33,777 bases of DNA from an uncultured Acidimicrobiales bacterium. GTDB lineage: Bacteria; Actinomycetota; Acidimicrobiia; Acidimicrobiales; SHLQ01. Positions 15,775 through 25,189 of this stretch are shown here, one piece after another; the stretch's first letter is position 1; every line of letters begins with the position of its first letter. The stretch spans positions 1-33,777 of the forward strand of contig CALHXU010000246.1 in the NCBI GenBank assembly GCA_938040365.1, in the 5' to 3' direction. The notes beneath the pieces were generated by a model. The model was not told the origin of the DNA and searched no databases. It worked only from the letters and a program-made list of their open reading frames with translations. A program made the translations under genes and the position numbers.

Positions 15775-16331
15775 TGAGCACCTCCCCAGTTCGTGTCGGC
15801 CGCGGCTTTTCGATTCTCGTGGGCGGGGTTCGGAGCGGAAAGAGCGACCTTGCGGTCAGGCTTGGCGAGAAGTTCGATGGCGAGGTCGTGTTCGCTGCGA
15901 CCGCCGAGCCACTCGACGACGACATGGCCGATCGCATCACGCGCCACCAACACGATCGACCAGCCGATTGGGAGCTGATCGAAGCTCCCCTGCTCGATGC
16001 GGGCACGATCGCCGCTGTCGACGCGCAGGCGCTGTTGATCATCGACTGCATCACCCTCTTGGCGAGCAATCTCATCTTTGCAAAGAAGACCAACGCGCAG
16101 ATCGAAACGCACATGTCGGTGCTCGGCCACGCCCTGGTAAGCCGAACCGCTCCGACGATCGTGATCTCGAACGAAGTTGGGCTTGGGGTACATCCCGAGA
16201 CCGACCTCGGGCGTCGATATCAGGGCGTGTTGGGTCGCGCGAACAAGAGCCTTGCCGCACGAGCTGAAACGACGCTATTCGTCTCGGCGGGCAAGGTCGT
16301 TCCTCTGCAGCAACTCGATGTCGGTTGGTGA
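15774..16331 (+). CDS. cobU: Adenosylcobinamide kinase / adenosylcobinamide-phosphate guanylyltransferase
   Basis: 185 aa, standard for this bifunctional enzyme, which phosphorylates adenosylcobinamide and then adds GMP to activate it for loop attachment. The P-loop GGVRSGKS (17-24) is the CobU signature, followed by the RITRHQHDRPADWELIEAP segment (guanylylation His region), the strand LLIIDCITLLASNL and the conserved ISNEVGLGVHPETDLGRRYQ block. The C-terminal helix ends with a short tail. It is joined to cobO by TGATG overlap and its end overlaps the likely start of cobT. Confidence 0.96.
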   Translation: MSTSPVRVGRGFSILVGGVRSGKSDLAVRLGEKFDGEVVFAATAEPLDDDMADRITRHQHDRPADWELIEAPLLDAGTIAAVDAQALLIIDCITLLASNLIFAKKTNAQIETHMSVLGHALVSRTAPTIVISNEVGLGVHPETDLGRRYQGVLGRANKSLAARAETTLFVSAGKVVPLQQLDVGW

Positions 16332-17358
16332 TTCGGTGACGACATCCAAAGAGGTCACCACCGAGATGGTTTCGGCACTGCTCGCCGCTGCTCCCGACCA
16401 AAATGAAGCCGCTCGCTCCGCAGCTGCGGCGCGGGCGGGTGAGATTCTTCGGCCGACCGGTGCAATGGCCCGCCTCGACGAGGTAGCGGTGCACATGGCT
16501 GCCTGGCTCGGCACCGAAGCGCCAGCGGTAGAGGCGCCGGCCGCAATTATCTTTGCGGCAGACCACGGCGTGGCCGCCGATGGCGTGAGCGCTTATCCGA
16601 GCGACGTCACGGCAGCGATGCTCGCCGCATTCGAGGCATCAAAGGCAAGTGTCTCGGCGCTAGCCCGAGTCGCTGGAGCGACCGTGACTGCGATCGACGT
16701 CGGTGTCGGCCAGCCGACGGGAAACCTCCGGATCGAACCAGCGATGTCGCCCGTCCGGTTTGCCGAGGCTTTTGAGGCGGGCCGCACCGCGGTCGCCAAC
16801 GCCGACGCCGATCTTTTGATTTTCGGTGAGATGGGAATCGGCAACACGACCGCCGCCGCAGCGGTAACCGCCGCAATCTCGGGCGGCGAGACGCATTGCT
16901 TTGTTGGACGGGGCACCGGCGTTGACGACGACGCGCTAACCCGTAAACGAGAAGTCGTTTCCGAAGCGGTCGCGCGGATCAGCGGCATCACCGACCCGCT
17001 GGAAGTTCTCCGCCAGGTCGGCGGTGCCGAGTTGGTGGCGATCGCCGGAGCACTGACCGAGTCCCGACTTCGTTCGATTCCGGTTCTACTCGACGGGTAC
17101 ATCGCAAGTACGCCCGCTCTCGCACTGCACACGATCGACCAGCGAGCAACGAGCAACTGCCTAGCGGGCCATCGATCCAAAGAACCAGGCCACCAGCTCA
17201 TTCTCGACGCACTCGGGCTGGAACCACTCCTCTCACTCGACCTTCGATTGGGAGAAGCCTCGGGTGCAATGGCGGCCGTTCCGCTCGTCAAGATGGCGTG
17301 TGCGGTGCTGACCGAGGTTCCGACGTTCTCGGAGTGGTTCGACTCCGCCGAGGGTTAG
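16318..17358 (+). CDS. cobT: Nicotinate-nucleotide--dimethylbenzimidazole phosphoribosyltransferase
   Basis: 346 aa from the ATG at 16318, close to the family norm of about 350. A GTG at 16336 is also possible; neither has a clear ribosome site, and coupling to the cobU stop is likely. The enzyme makes alpha-ribazole phosphate, the lower-ligand nucleotide of B12. Key family segments are the N-terminal RPTGAMARLDEVAVHMAAW, FAADHGVAADGVSAYP, FGEMGIGNTT, and the C-terminal RLGEASGAM whose Glu is the general base known from Salmonella CobT. The lower-ligand base itself would have to be imported or made elsewhere, since no bluB is in this window. Confidence 0.95.
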   Translation: MSVGDSVTTSKEVTTEMVSALLAAAPDQNEAARSAAAARAGEILRPTGAMARLDEVAVHMAAWLGTEAPAVEAPAAIIFAADHGVAADGVSAYPSDVTAAMLAAFEASKASVSALARVAGATVTAIDVGVGQPTGNLRIEPAMSPVRFAEAFEAGRTAVANADADLLIFGEMGIGNTTAAAAVTAAISGGETHCFVGRGTGVDDDALTRKREVVSEAVARISGITDPLEVLRQVGGAELVAIAGALTESRLRSIPVLLDGYIASTPALALHTIDQRATSNCLAGHRSKEPGHQLILDALGLEPLLSLDLRLGEASGAMAAVPLVKMACAVLTEVPTFSEWFDSAEG

Positions 17359-17363
17359 CGATC

Positions 17364-18095
17364 GTGCGCGGACTCTGGATCGCCGTTGGCTTCCTCACCC
17401 GGATACCTGTTGGCGACCCGAGCCAGGGCGGCAAACGAGATGTGCGGGTCTCGTCAGCTGTGCCGTGGTTCCCGCTCGTCGGCGCCGCGATCGGCGCGAT
17501 TTCGGGGCTCGCATGGCTTGGCCTCAGCGAGGTGACGACACCGCTCGTCGCTGCTGCGCTCGCGACCGCGCTCGCCGCGCTCATTACCGGTGCGTTTCAC
17601 CACGATGGCCTCGCCGACATCGCCGATGCGTTCGGTGGTGGTTGGACCGTCGAGCAACGCATGGAAATCCTGAAGGATTCACGCCTCGGTACCTACGGCA
17701 CTTCAGCGCTGACGCTCGCCTACATCATCGAGATCGCCGCACTGTCCTCGCTCGATCCAACCGTTGGGTTCCAAGCGCTCATTGCCGCTCACATCGTTGG
17801 GCGGGCGCTCGCGATCGTGGCGATGCTCATAAGTCCAGTCGGTGGCGATGGGCTGGGGGCTGCCTACATCTCCGAGCTGAGCAAACCCGCTGCGTGGGTT
17901 TCGGTCGTCGCATCGTTCGCAGCTGGCGCGGCGCTCCTCGGGAGCAACGCCATCTTGGGCCTTCCCCTCGCCGTCATCGCAGCCATAGCTGTTGTCCTGC
18001 TCGCTCGAAGCAAGATCGGAGGTATCACCGGAGACGTGCTGGGGGCAATCACCGTCGTCAGTTTGGTGACGACGCTCGTGACCGCGACGTTCTAG
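17364..18095 (+). CDS. cobS: Adenosylcobinamide-GDP ribazoletransferase (cobalamin synthase)
   Basis: 243 aa. It joins GDP-activated cobinamide with alpha-ribazole (phosphate), the last assembly step, in the membrane. The GTG at 17364 lies 5 bp after the cobT stop with GAGGG just upstream; the protein then starts at the family consensus GLWIAVGFLTRIPVG. The catalytic/metal motif GAFHHDGLADIADAFGGG is at about 73-90, and several membrane spans follow. It is the last gene of the riboswitch operon. A hairpin directly after its stop supports the operon ending here. Confidence 0.95.
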   Translation: MRGLWIAVGFLTRIPVGDPSQGGKRDVRVSSAVPWFPLVGAAIGAISGLAWLGLSEVTTPLVAAALATALAALITGAFHHDGLADIADAFGGGWTVEQRMEILKDSRLGTYGTSALTLAYIIEIAALSSLDPTVGFQALIAAHIVGRALAIVAMLISPVGGDGLGAAYISELSKPAAWVSVVASFAAGAALLGSNAILGLPLAVIAAIAVVLLARSKIGGITGDVLGAITVVSLVTTLVTATF

Positions 18096-18128
18096 GTGGA
18101 TCCTTGGTGCATCGACGCCTCGATCCAC
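18096..18128 (+). terminator. Hairpin after cobS, likely end of the cobalamin operon
   Basis: GTGGATC (18096-18102) pairs with GATCCAC (18122-18128), starting one base after the cobS stop; an inner GGTG/CGCC pair can extend the stem. No U-run follows, so any termination would be non-canonical. Confidence 0.45.
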
Positions 18129-18187
18129 AGAGGGGTTGGCCAGCTTTACTAGCGCCGTACTAACCTCGCCAACAATTAGGGGGGCCG

Positions 18188-19807
18188 ATGGCAAATATGA
18201 CCAGCTATGCGGAGACTCGAGAGAATTTCAGCCTCGAGATTCCAGAAGAGTTCAACTTCACCCGCGACGTCATGGGTGCGAGGGCCGCGGAGAACCCGGA
18301 CAAGATTGCGCTCATCGCAATCGCATCCGACGGTGTCACGATCAACAAATACAGCTTCGGTCAGTTGTTCGACATGGCGAACCGAACCGCGCATCTGCTT
18401 CGCCAGCACGGCGTTGGTAAGGGCGACAAGGTGTTTGTGCAGGTCCCGCGGGTCGTCGAGTTCTACGCTGCCCTGCTCGGTTGTTTCCAAATTGGCGCTG
18501 TGCCGATGCCGGGCACGAACCAGCTCATGGCAAAGGACCAGAAGTACCGGATCGAAAGCTCGGGCGCGATCGCTGTCGTGTGCGACGAGAGCGCCGCCGA
18601 GCGGTTCGATACCGTCCGAGACCAGTGCCCGACGATCACCGCAGCGTTCATCGTCGGCGACGAGCGCGAGGGTTGGATTGGCTTCAACCAGGGACAGGCC
18701 GAGATGTCGAGCGAGCCCGCCGAGGCTGCCGACACCACGCCGACCGACCCGCTCTTGCTGTACTTCACCTCTGGCACGACCGGCGGCCCAAAGATGGTTC
18801 AGCACGTCGGCATGTACGCGCTCGGCCACGAGATCACCGCCCGTTTCTGGCACGACCTCACCCCAGACGACATCCACTGGACGGTGTCAGACACCGGCTG
18901 GGCAAAGGCGGCGTGGGGCAAGCTCTTTGGGCAGTGGATAGTGGGCTCATGCATCGTCATGTGGAACGTGGTTGGAAAGCCCGACCTCGACCGCATGCTC
19001 ACCCTCATCTCCGAACTTGACGTGACGACCTTCTGCGCACCGCCGACCCTCTACCGGGCCTTTGCCCAGATGGACCTCTCCTCCTATGACTGGTCGACGC
19101 TTCGCCACTGCACCAGCGCGGGCGAACCGCTGAATCCAGAGGTCATCGAAACATGGTCAGCCCACACCGGAACGACCCCCTATGACGGCTACGGACAAAC
19201 CGAAACGGTCGTGCTCGTCGCCAACTATCCGTCCGAACCGGTAAAGCCCGGCTCGATGGGGCTGCCCGCACCGGGGATGGTGGTCGACGTTGTCGATGAC
19301 GACGGCAATATTTGCGGCGACGACGTCGAAGGAAACATCTGCGTCTCGACCGAGCCACGTCCGATCGGACTATTCGACGGTTATTGGCAAGACGACGCAC
19401 GAACCGCCGAAGTGTTTCGCAACGGCTGGTACTACACCGGCGACCGAGCGTTCCGCGACGAGGACGGCTACCTCTGGTTTGTAGGACGAGCAGATGACGT
19501 GATCTTGTCGGCGGCCTATCGTATCGGCCCCTTCGAAGTCGAGTCGTCGCTCATCGAACATCCCGCCGTTGCCGAGACGGCGGTCGTTGGCAAACCCGAT
19601 GAAGAGCGAGGCAACATCGTCAAAGCATTCGTCATCTTGGCGCCGGGCTATGAAGGCAGCGACGAACTCACCGCCGAGATCCAAAACCATGTCAAGACCA
19701 CAACGGCGCCATACAAGTACCCGCGCGAGATCGAGTACGTCACCGAACTACCAAAGACCATCTCCGGCAAAATCCGCCGCGTCGAACTACGAGAACGAGA
19801 CAAGTAA
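18188..19807 (+). CDS. Acyl-CoA synthetase, medium-chain (MACS/acetyl-CoA synthetase-like) subtype
   Basis: 539 aa. This AMP-forming ligase activates a carboxylic acid as acyl-AMP and then acyl-CoA. Core motifs are YFTSGTTGGPKMV (192-204, phosphate-binding), the DGYGQTETV segment (adenine-binding), YYTGDRAFRDEDGYLWFVGRADDVI (hinge and ribose contact) and the catalytic Lys528 in ISGKIRR near the C-terminus. The layout with DTGWAKAAWGKLFGQW matches medium-chain or xenobiotic acyl-CoA synthetases rather than long-chain FadD. The acid used is unknown. AGGGGGG stands just before the ATG. A second, different acyl-CoA ligase follows 70 bp downstream, separated by a hairpin-forming duplication. Confidence 0.93.
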   Translation: MANMTSYAETRENFSLEIPEEFNFTRDVMGARAAENPDKIALIAIASDGVTINKYSFGQLFDMANRTAHLLRQHGVGKGDKVFVQVPRVVEFYAALLGCFQIGAVPMPGTNQLMAKDQKYRIESSGAIAVVCDESAAERFDTVRDQCPTITAAFIVGDEREGWIGFNQGQAEMSSEPAEAADTTPTDPLLLYFTSGTTGGPKMVQHVGMYALGHEITARFWHDLTPDDIHWTVSDTGWAKAAWGKLFGQWIVGSCIVMWNVVGKPDLDRMLTLISELDVTTFCAPPTLYRAFAQMDLSSYDWSTLRHCTSAGEPLNPEVIETWSAHTGTTPYDGYGQTETVVLVANYPSEPVKPGSMGLPAPGMVVDVVDDDGNICGDDVEGNICVSTEPRPIGLFDGYWQDDARTAEVFRNGWYYTGDRAFRDEDGYLWFVGRADDVILSAAYRIGPFEVESSLIEHPAVAETAVVGKPDEERGNIVKAFVILAPGYEGSDELTAEIQNHVKTTTAPYKYPREIEYVTELPKTISGKIRRVELRERDK

Positions 19808-19860
19808 GCAGCAACACCTTCGCTGAAGCGAAGCAGCAACACCTTCGCTGGAGCGAAGCA
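19806..19860. repeat. 25-bp tandem direct repeat with hairpins, over a stop codon
   Basis: Two copies at 19806-19830 and 19831-19855 differ by one base, followed by the first five bases of a third. Each contains CTTCGC-TGAA-GCGAAG or CTTCGC-TGGA-GCGAAG, a 6-bp stem with a tetraloop. The first copy starts within the TAA stop of the upstream acyl-CoA ligase (19805-19807). It may act as an mRNA 3'-end stabiliser or attenuator between the two ligase genes. Confidence 0.85.
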
Positions 19861-19877
19861 TTAGAAAGGGTTGAATT

Positions 19878-21413
19878 ATGAAAGTCGAAATGACGGTCAA
19901 CGATTTTCTCGATCGTGCAGCGGCGGTCTATCCAGATCGCGTCGCAATCGTCGACGAACCGGACCAACCAGCAAAGCCACTACAGACACTGACCTACGCC
20001 GAACTCGCCGACGTCCGCAGGCAAATGGGTGTCGCCATGGACGAGATGGGCATCCCTATGGGCGGCAAAGTAGCGATGGTTTCGCACAACGCCGCCCGAC
20101 TGCAGACCTGTTTCTACGGGGTGAGCGGCAATGGCCGAATCTTTGTGCCGATCAACTTTCGCCTAAGCGCCGACGAAGTGCGCTACATCGTCGACCACAG
20201 CGAATCTGAGGCGCTGCTCATCGACCCTGACCTCGCCGAGGCACTGGCCGACGTCGAGTGTGAACACAAGTGGGTACTCGGTGAAGAGTCCGATGCTGCG
20301 TGGTTGGGTCGCGAGGGTGATCCGGTCCCGTGGACCCCAAACGAAGACGAGACCGCATCGATCAACTACACCTCGGGCACCACCGCTCGACCCAAGGGTG
20401 TTGAGCAAAGCCATCGTGCCCGCTGGACAAATGCGGTGACCTTTGGTTGGCACACCGGCGTGAGCGACCGCGATGTCTACCTGCACACACTGCCGATGTT
20501 TCACTGCGACGGCTGGGGCATGCACCACGCCGTGACCGGCATGGGCGGAAAGCACGTCATCCTTCGAAAGATCGATGGCGCCGAGATCCTTCGGAGGGTC
20601 GAAGAACATGGCGTCACGCTCATGTGCGGAGCGCCCGCGGTCGTCGCCGCCGTTCTCGATGCGGCCAAGGACTGGGACGGCGAGATCCCCGGCAAGGGCA
20701 GAGTCCGAGTCGTCGTCGCCGGCGCGCCACCTCCCACCGCAACGATCGAACAGGTTGAGACCGTGCTCGGCTGGGAACTCATCCAGATCTATGGCCTCAC
20801 CGAGACCGCGCCGCTGCTTACGATCAACCGGTGCCGGCCAGAGTGGGACGAACTCTCGCCGGCCGAGCGCGCCGGAAAGCTCGCCCGACAGGGCGCACCT
20901 GCGCTCGGTGTCGAGATGAAGGTCAGCCAATCGGGCGAGTTCCTCGCACGAAGCAACAACGTGATGACGGGCTACTGGTCAAACCCTGAAGCGACCGATC
21001 AAGCACTCGAGGGCGGCTGGTTCCACACCGGCGACGGCGGCGTGGTCGACGACGAAGGCTTCTACCAGATCCTCGATCGCAAGAAGGACGTCATCATCTC
21101 GGGAGGCGAAAACGTCAGCTCGATCGAAGTCGAAGATGCGCTCTTTAGCCACCCCGACATTAGCGAGGTCGCGGTCATCGGCGTACCACACGAAAAGTGG
21201 GGCGAGACGGTCAAAGCACTCGTTGTGGCCGTGGAGGGTACGGCCCCAACCGAGCAGGACATCATCGATCACTGCCGCAGCAAAATCGCACACTACAAGT
21301 GTCCAACGAGTGTCGAGTTCCGAGACGAACTCGCCCGAACGGCGACCGGCAAACTCCAGAAATTCAAGTTACGTGAGCCGTATTGGGAAGGCATGGACAA
21401 GGCAGTCAACTGA
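19878..21413 (+). CDS. Acyl-CoA ligase (FadD-like/AMP-dependent)
   Basis: 511 aa. The AMP-binding core shows [11 protein letters not shown] (164-174), the PMFHCDGWG segment typical of bacterial fatty- or aryl-acid CoA ligases, the IYGLTETAP adenine motif, [25 protein letters not shown] split around the hinge, GGENVSS, and the catalytic Lys492 in TATGK. AGAAAGGG lies about 8 nt ahead of the ATG. It differs in subtype from the upstream ligase, so the two probably handle different acids in one pathway. The downstream TIKI/ChaN-like reading overlaps its end by about 31 bp. Confidence 0.93.
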   Translation: MKVEMTVNDFLDRAAAVYPDRVAIVDEPDQPAKPLQTLTYAELADVRRQMGVAMDEMGIPMGGKVAMVSHNAARLQTCFYGVSGNGRIFVPINFRLSADEVRYIVDHSESEALLIDPDLAEALADVECEHKWVLGEESDAAWLGREGDPVPWTPNEDETASINYTSGTTARPKGVEQSHRARWTNAVTFGWHTGVSDRDVYLHTLPMFHCDGWGMHHAVTGMGGKHVILRKIDGAEILRRVEEHGVTLMCGAPAVVAAVLDAAKDWDGEIPGKGRVRVVVAGAPPPTATIEQVETVLGWELIQIYGLTETAPLLTINRCRPEWDELSPAERAGKLARQGAPALGVEMKVSQSGEFLARSNNVMTGYWSNPEATDQALEGGWFHTGDGGVVDDEGFYQILDRKKDVIISGGENVSSIEVEDALFSHPDISEVAVIGVPHEKWGETVKALVVAVEGTAPTEQDIIDHCRSKIAHYKCPTSVEFRDELARTATGKLQKFKLREPYWEGMDKAVN

Positions 21414-22123
21414 TTTCCGAACAGCTTGCAGACTTTCTGCAGCCGGGCCATGTGCTGCTCATCGGCGAGATTCCCGGAACCGATGAATATCCCAAACTTG
21501 TCGCGGAGACTGTCGACCGCGTGCTCGCCTCTCAGAGTGGAATCATCGTCGGCCTTGAGGTGCCACTAAGCGAAGACGTCGATACGCCCACGTTCGGGCC
21601 GTTCTTCCACCGACCCGACGATCTGCTCGACGGCAGGTCGAGTACCGCAATGGCCGACCTGATCACCCTCCTTGCAGCACTGCCCGAGGTGCGGACGGTT
21701 GCGATGGATGGACCGTGGGTTGGCCCGGGCGCACCGATTCCACTCGAACACATCGGCTTGCTCGATCAACCTCGCGACGCGGTGATGGCTGGACGGTTGC
21801 TCGCCGAGATCGACCGGTGGCCAAAGCTGCCGGTGCTCGTGCTCGCTGGGAGCGAGCACACGCGAATCGATCGTGGCGCGCAGACGCTCGGCGGCATCAT
21901 CGCCCCGTGGTTTCCGAGACTCGTCTCCCTCCAGACCCTCGCAACGAGCGGCGAGGCGTGGACGCTCACGACCAATGGCCCGGGCGTGTATCCCGTTACG
22001 GCTGCAGAAGGCTCACCGATCGGCTCCGAGTGGACGAGCCAACTCGGCGCCGACGGCTTTCACGGCTACTGCAACGTCGGACCTGTTACGGCCTCGCTGC
22101 CATACGGGTCGCTCAGCTCTTAG
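21383..22123 (+). CDS. TIKI/ChaN-like protein of unknown function
   Basis: 246 aa if started at the TTG at 21383, which overlaps the ligase gene by 31 bp; the true start is uncertain, with CTG (21410) and GTG (21452) in the same frame, the last very close to conserved sequence. The clear parts are HVLLIGEIPGTDEYP, IIVGLEVPLSE, DGRSSTAMADLITLL, a VAMDGPWVG strand and AGSEHTR, which together resemble the EreA/ChaN-like TIKI superfamily of putative metal-dependent hydrolases or haem-binding proteins, with Glu and His residues where metal ligands are expected. No signal peptide is seen. I recognise the fold type only tentatively. The overlap suggests coupling to the acyl-CoA ligase. Confidence 0.65.
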   Translation: MGRHGQGSQLISEQLADFLQPGHVLLIGEIPGTDEYPKLVAETVDRVLASQSGIIVGLEVPLSEDVDTPTFGPFFHRPDDLLDGRSSTAMADLITLLAALPEVRTVAMDGPWVGPGAPIPLEHIGLLDQPRDAVMAGRLLAEIDRWPKLPVLVLAGSEHTRIDRGAQTLGGIIAPWFPRLVSLQTLATSGEAWTLTTNGPGVYPVTAAEGSPIGSEWTSQLGADGFHGYCNVGPVTASLPYGSLSS

Positions 22124-22156
22124 CGCCCAAGCGGAAGCTACGGGGCCAGGTCGAAC

Positions 22157-22176
22157 AACTGAACAAGTGTTCAGTT
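22157..22176. promoter_or_regulatory. Perfect palindromic operator upstream of the TauD-type dioxygenase
   Basis: AACTGAACA (22157-22165) and TGTTCAGTT (22168-22176) are exact inverted repeats of nine bases around AG. Size and symmetry fit a TetR-family operator. It overlaps the -35 region expected for the TACACT box at 22191, so a bound protein would block transcription. The regulator is not in this window. Confidence 0.7.
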
Positions 22177-22190
22177 CGTTTGCGAGCATC

Positions 22191-22196
22191 TACACT
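22191..22196 (+). promoter_or_regulatory. -10 box of the TauD-type dioxygenase gene, leaderless
   Basis: TACACT, six bases (CGTGGA), then the ATG at 22203. The palindromic operator occupies the -35 position 15-34 bp upstream. Confidence 0.55.
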
Positions 22197-22202
22197 CGTG
22201 GA

Positions 22203-23039
22203 ATGGCGTTGTCTGCAGATCGACTAACACCCGCACTCGGAGCCGAGATCACCGGCATCTCGACAGAGACCGCAATCGACGCTGCACTCGTCGACGAGCT
22301 TCACGCACAGTTGATGGAACACCACGTGCTGTTCATCCGAGACCTCGACCTCTCGCCCACACAGCTCGCACAGCTCGGTGCCGAATTCGGGACGCTCGGC
22401 GCCCGCCACCATTCTTATGTGACCCACCCCGAGTCCGACGATGTCGTCATACTCGAATGGAAAGGCGACGACCTTCCCGATGCCGCCGAATGGCATAGCG
22501 ACATGACCTACCGAGAGACGCCGCCGTTCGCCTCGATCATCAAGGCCGATGTGATCCCGGTCGGTGGCGACACGCTTTGGGCCAGCATGTTCTCGGTCTA
22601 TGAGTCACTTCCCAACGGCATGCGCGACGACCTCGCAGAACTCGAAGCCGTCCACGACATGGGTGCCTTTCGAACCCCTGCGTATCGAGAGGGCGGCAAC
22701 GAGGGAATCCTCGACGCGTACGCAGCGGCAAAGACCGCCGTGCACCCAATGATCGAACACCACCCGGTAACGGGGCGGCCCTACCTGAACGTGAGCGAGA
22801 GCTTCACCCGCTTCATCATCGGCCTCTCAGCACCCGAGAGCGGACGCCTCCTGACCGAGCTCTTCGACCGCATCAACCGCCCCGAGCACCACGTTCGCCT
22901 CCGCTGGAAACCAAACACCATCGCAATCTGGGATAACCGCGGAACCCAGCACTACGCCGTCGTCGACTACCTCCCAAACCTGCGGCGTCTGCTTCGTGTC
23001 GCGGTCGTGGACGACGCTCGCCAGCCGCTGAGCAGCTGA
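22203..23039 (+). CDS. TauD/TfdA-family Fe(II)/2-oxoglutarate dioxygenase
   Basis: 278 aa, usual for the family. These enzymes hydroxylate a substrate using Fe(II), O2 and 2-oxoglutarate; for TauD itself this releases sulfite from taurine. The iron triad is visible: His98 and Asp100 in WHSDMTY and His250 in NRGTQHYAV; Arg261 or Arg265 in LRRLLRVAV would bind 2-oxoglutarate. The opening [13 protein letters not shown] is a TauD hallmark. The ATG at 22203 is chosen over longer readings because it directly follows the -10 box and begins at the family start. The palindromic operator suggests expression switched on by a ligand. Substrate unknown: sulfonates, aryloxy acids or alkyl sulfates are options. 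Confidence 0.92.
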   Translation: MALSADRLTPALGAEITGISTETAIDAALVDELHAQLMEHHVLFIRDLDLSPTQLAQLGAEFGTLGARHHSYVTHPESDDVVILEWKGDDLPDAAEWHSDMTYRETPPFASIIKADVIPVGGDTLWASMFSVYESLPNGMRDDLAELEAVHDMGAFRTPAYREGGNEGILDAYAAAKTAVHPMIEHHPVTGRPYLNVSESFTRFIIGLSAPESGRLLTELFDRINRPEHHVRLRWKPNTIAIWDNRGTQHYAVVDYLPNLRRLLRVAVVDDARQPLSS

Positions 23040-23075
23040 GTCGCAAGGGGCTTGGGAGCGAGATAAGAATCCCGG

Positions 23076-23081
23076 TAGCCT
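23076..23081 (+). promoter_or_regulatory. -10 box of leuCD, leaderless
   Basis: TAGCCT, seven bases (CACGGTC), then the leuC GTG at 23089. TTGGGA at 23052-23057 is an acceptable -35 with 18-bp spacing. Confidence 0.55.
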
Positions 23082-23088
23082 CACGGTC

Positions 23089-24498
23089 GTGACCAACGAC
23101 CCGAAAACACTCAGCGAAAAGGTCTGGGACGACCACGTCGTCAGCAGCGAAGACGGCCAACCCGACCTCTTGTACGTCGACCTCCACCTCATCCACGAGG
23201 TGACCTCACCGCAGGCATTCGATGGCCTTCGCCAGAACGGCCGCTCGGTTCGCCGACCCGACCTCACGATCGCCACCGAAGACCACAACGTGCCGACCGA
23301 AAACATCGACCAGCCCATCGCCGATGAAACGTCGGCAAAGCAGGTCGATACGCTTCGGGCAAACACGTCCGAGTTCGGCATCACGAACTACCCAATGGGC
23401 CACGTCAACCAAGGCATCGTGCACGTCATTGGCCCCGAACAAGGCCTCACCCAACCGGGGATGACCATCGTGTGCGGCGACAGCCACACCAGCACCCACG
23501 GCGCCTTTGGGGCGCTCGCATTCGGCATTGGCACCAGCGAGGTCGAACACGTCCTCGCCACCCAAACGCTGCTGCAACCCGCACAAGAAACCATGTCGAT
23601 TCACATCGACGGCGAACTGCCACAAGGGTCGACCGCGAAGGACGTCGTGCTCGCCATCCTCGGCGAATGCGACACCAACGGTGGCATCGGCGCCATCGCA
23701 GAATTCCGCGGACCGGTCATCGAGGCGCTGTCGATGGAAGGCCGGATGACCGTCTGCAACATGTCGATCGAGTTCGGTGCAAAGGCGGGCATGATCGCTC
23801 CCGACGACACCACATTCGCCTACCTCGAAGGGCGCCCAAACGCGCCGAAGGGCGCCGACTGGGAAGCCGCCCTCGACACATGGCGCACCCTGCGCACCGA
23901 CGATGGCGCAACCTTTGACCGCGAGGTAGTCCTCGACGGCGCCAACATCTCACCGCACGTCACGTGGGGAACCAACCCTGGTCAAGTCATCAAGCTCAGC
24001 GACGCCGTGCCATCGCCCGACATGTTCGAAGACCAGACGGCTCGACAAGCTGCAGCCCGGGCCCTCGAGTACATGGGCCTCACCGCCGGAACACCAATGC
24101 GCGACGTTCCCGTCGACACCGTATTTATCGGGAGTTGCACAAACAGCCGTATCGAAGACCTCCGTGCCGCAGCAGCCGTAGCCGAAGGGCGCAGCGTCAA
24201 AGATGGCATGCGAACCCTCGTGGTTCCAGGCTCTGGCCTCGTGAAGGAACAGGCCGAGGCCGAAGGCCTCCACAAGATCTTCATCGATGCTGGCTTCGAT
24301 TGGCGAGAGCCGGGCTGCTCGATGTGTCTTGCAATGAACCCCGATCGCCTCACCGAAGGCGAGCGCTCGGCCTCGACCTCGAACCGGAACTTTGAAGGCC
24401 GCCAGGGACGGGGCGGACGCACCCACCTCGTCTCCCCCGCCGTCGCCGCAGCAACCGCCATCGCTGGCACATTCGCTACTCCCGAGGACCTCTCATGA
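23089..24498 (+). CDS. leuC: 3-isopropylmalate dehydratase large subunit
   Basis: 469 aa. With LeuD it isomerises 2-isopropylmalate to 3-isopropylmalate in leucine synthesis, using a [4Fe-4S] cluster. The three cluster cysteines are Cys350 (FIGSCTNSR), Cys410 and Cys413 ([10 protein letters not shown]). Other hallmarks are TEDHNVPT (63-70), [19 protein letters not shown] (128-146, active site) and [20 protein letters not shown] near the C-terminus. Start: GTG after a leaderless-type promoter. It overlaps leuD by four bases (ATGA). The leuB and leuA partners are not in the window. Confidence 0.97.
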   Translation: MTNDPKTLSEKVWDDHVVSSEDGQPDLLYVDLHLIHEVTSPQAFDGLRQNGRSVRRPDLTIATEDHNVPTENIDQPIADETSAKQVDTLRANTSEFGITNYPMGHVNQGIVHVIGPEQGLTQPGMTIVCGDSHTSTHGAFGALAFGIGTSEVEHVLATQTLLQPAQETMSIHIDGELPQGSTAKDVVLAILGECDTNGGIGAIAEFRGPVIEALSMEGRMTVCNMSIEFGAKAGMIAPDDTTFAYLEGRPNAPKGADWEAALDTWRTLRTDDGATFDREVVLDGANISPHVTWGTNPGQVIKLSDAVPSPDMFEDQTARQAAARALEYMGLTAGTPMRDVPVDTVFIGSCTNSRIEDLRAAAAVAEGRSVKDGMRTLVVPGSGLVKEQAEAEGLHKIFIDAGFDWREPGCSMCLAMNPDRLTEGERSASTSNRNFEGRQGRGGRTHLVSPAVAAATAIAGTFATPEDLS

Positions 24499-25088
24499 AG
24501 CCAGTACATATCGTTCAGGGCACCGCCGTGCCGCTCGACCGAAGCGACGTCGACACCGATCAGATCATTCCATCGGACTGGCTCAAGCGGGTCGAGCGCA
24601 CCGGATTCGAAAAGGGCCTCTTTAGCGAATGGCGCGACGACCCCACCTTTGTCATGAACCAGGAAGAGTTTGCGGGGGCAAACATCCTCGTTGCAGGCCC
24701 GAACTTTGGTACCGGCTCGAGTCGTGAGCACGCGGTTTGGGCAATTCAGCAGTACGGTTTCGATGCCGTAATTTCGCCGCTGTTTGGACCGATCTTTCGC
24801 AACAACTGCACCAAGAACGGACTCGTTGCGGTGCAGGTCGACCCAGATGTCGGCAACGCCATCATGGCCGCAGTACAAGCAGATCCGACGACCGAGCTCG
24901 TCATCGACGTCGAACGCAGGACCCTCGAGGTGCCCTCGATTTCGGTCGAGGTCAGCTTCGAACTCAGTGACGCGGTCCAGCACCGGTTTCTGAACGGTCT
25001 CGATGACATCGGCCTTACGTTGCAACAAGACGAAGCGATCGCAACGTTCGAACAATCACGACCGTCGTTCAAACCAACCACTGCCTGA
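24495..25088 (+). CDS. leuD: 3-isopropylmalate dehydratase small subunit
   Basis: 197 aa, standard for LeuD, the swivel domain that completes the active site of isopropylmalate isomerase with LeuC. Diagnostic segments are the N-terminal [37 protein letters not shown] (substrate-binding loop) and [15 protein letters not shown]. The ATG overlaps the leuC stop, so the subunits are made in step. A 7-bp stem-loop at 25100-25120 follows the stop, consistent with a two-gene operon. Confidence 0.97.
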   Translation: MKPVHIVQGTAVPLDRSDVDTDQIIPSDWLKRVERTGFEKGLFSEWRDDPTFVMNQEEFAGANILVAGPNFGTGSSREHAVWAIQQYGFDAVISPLFGPIFRNNCTKNGLVAVQVDPDVGNAIMAAVQADPTTELVIDVERRTLEVPSISVEVSFELSDAVQHRFLNGLDDIGLTLQQDEAIATFEQSRPSFKPTTA

Positions 25089-25099
25089 CCTCAGCGACT

Positions 25100-25120
25100 C
25101 GGCCTGATCTACACAGGCCG
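25100..25120 (+). terminator. Hairpin after leuD
   Basis: CGGCCTG (25100-25106), a 7-nt loop, then the exact complement CAGGCCG (25114-25120), 12 bp after the leuD stop. It has no T-run after it. Confidence 0.5.
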
Positions 25121-25189
25121 GTCTGGAAAACCCTCGCTCGCACCAGAAACTAACCACCGAGTAACTACACAAACCTCGCCGAACGCTGG

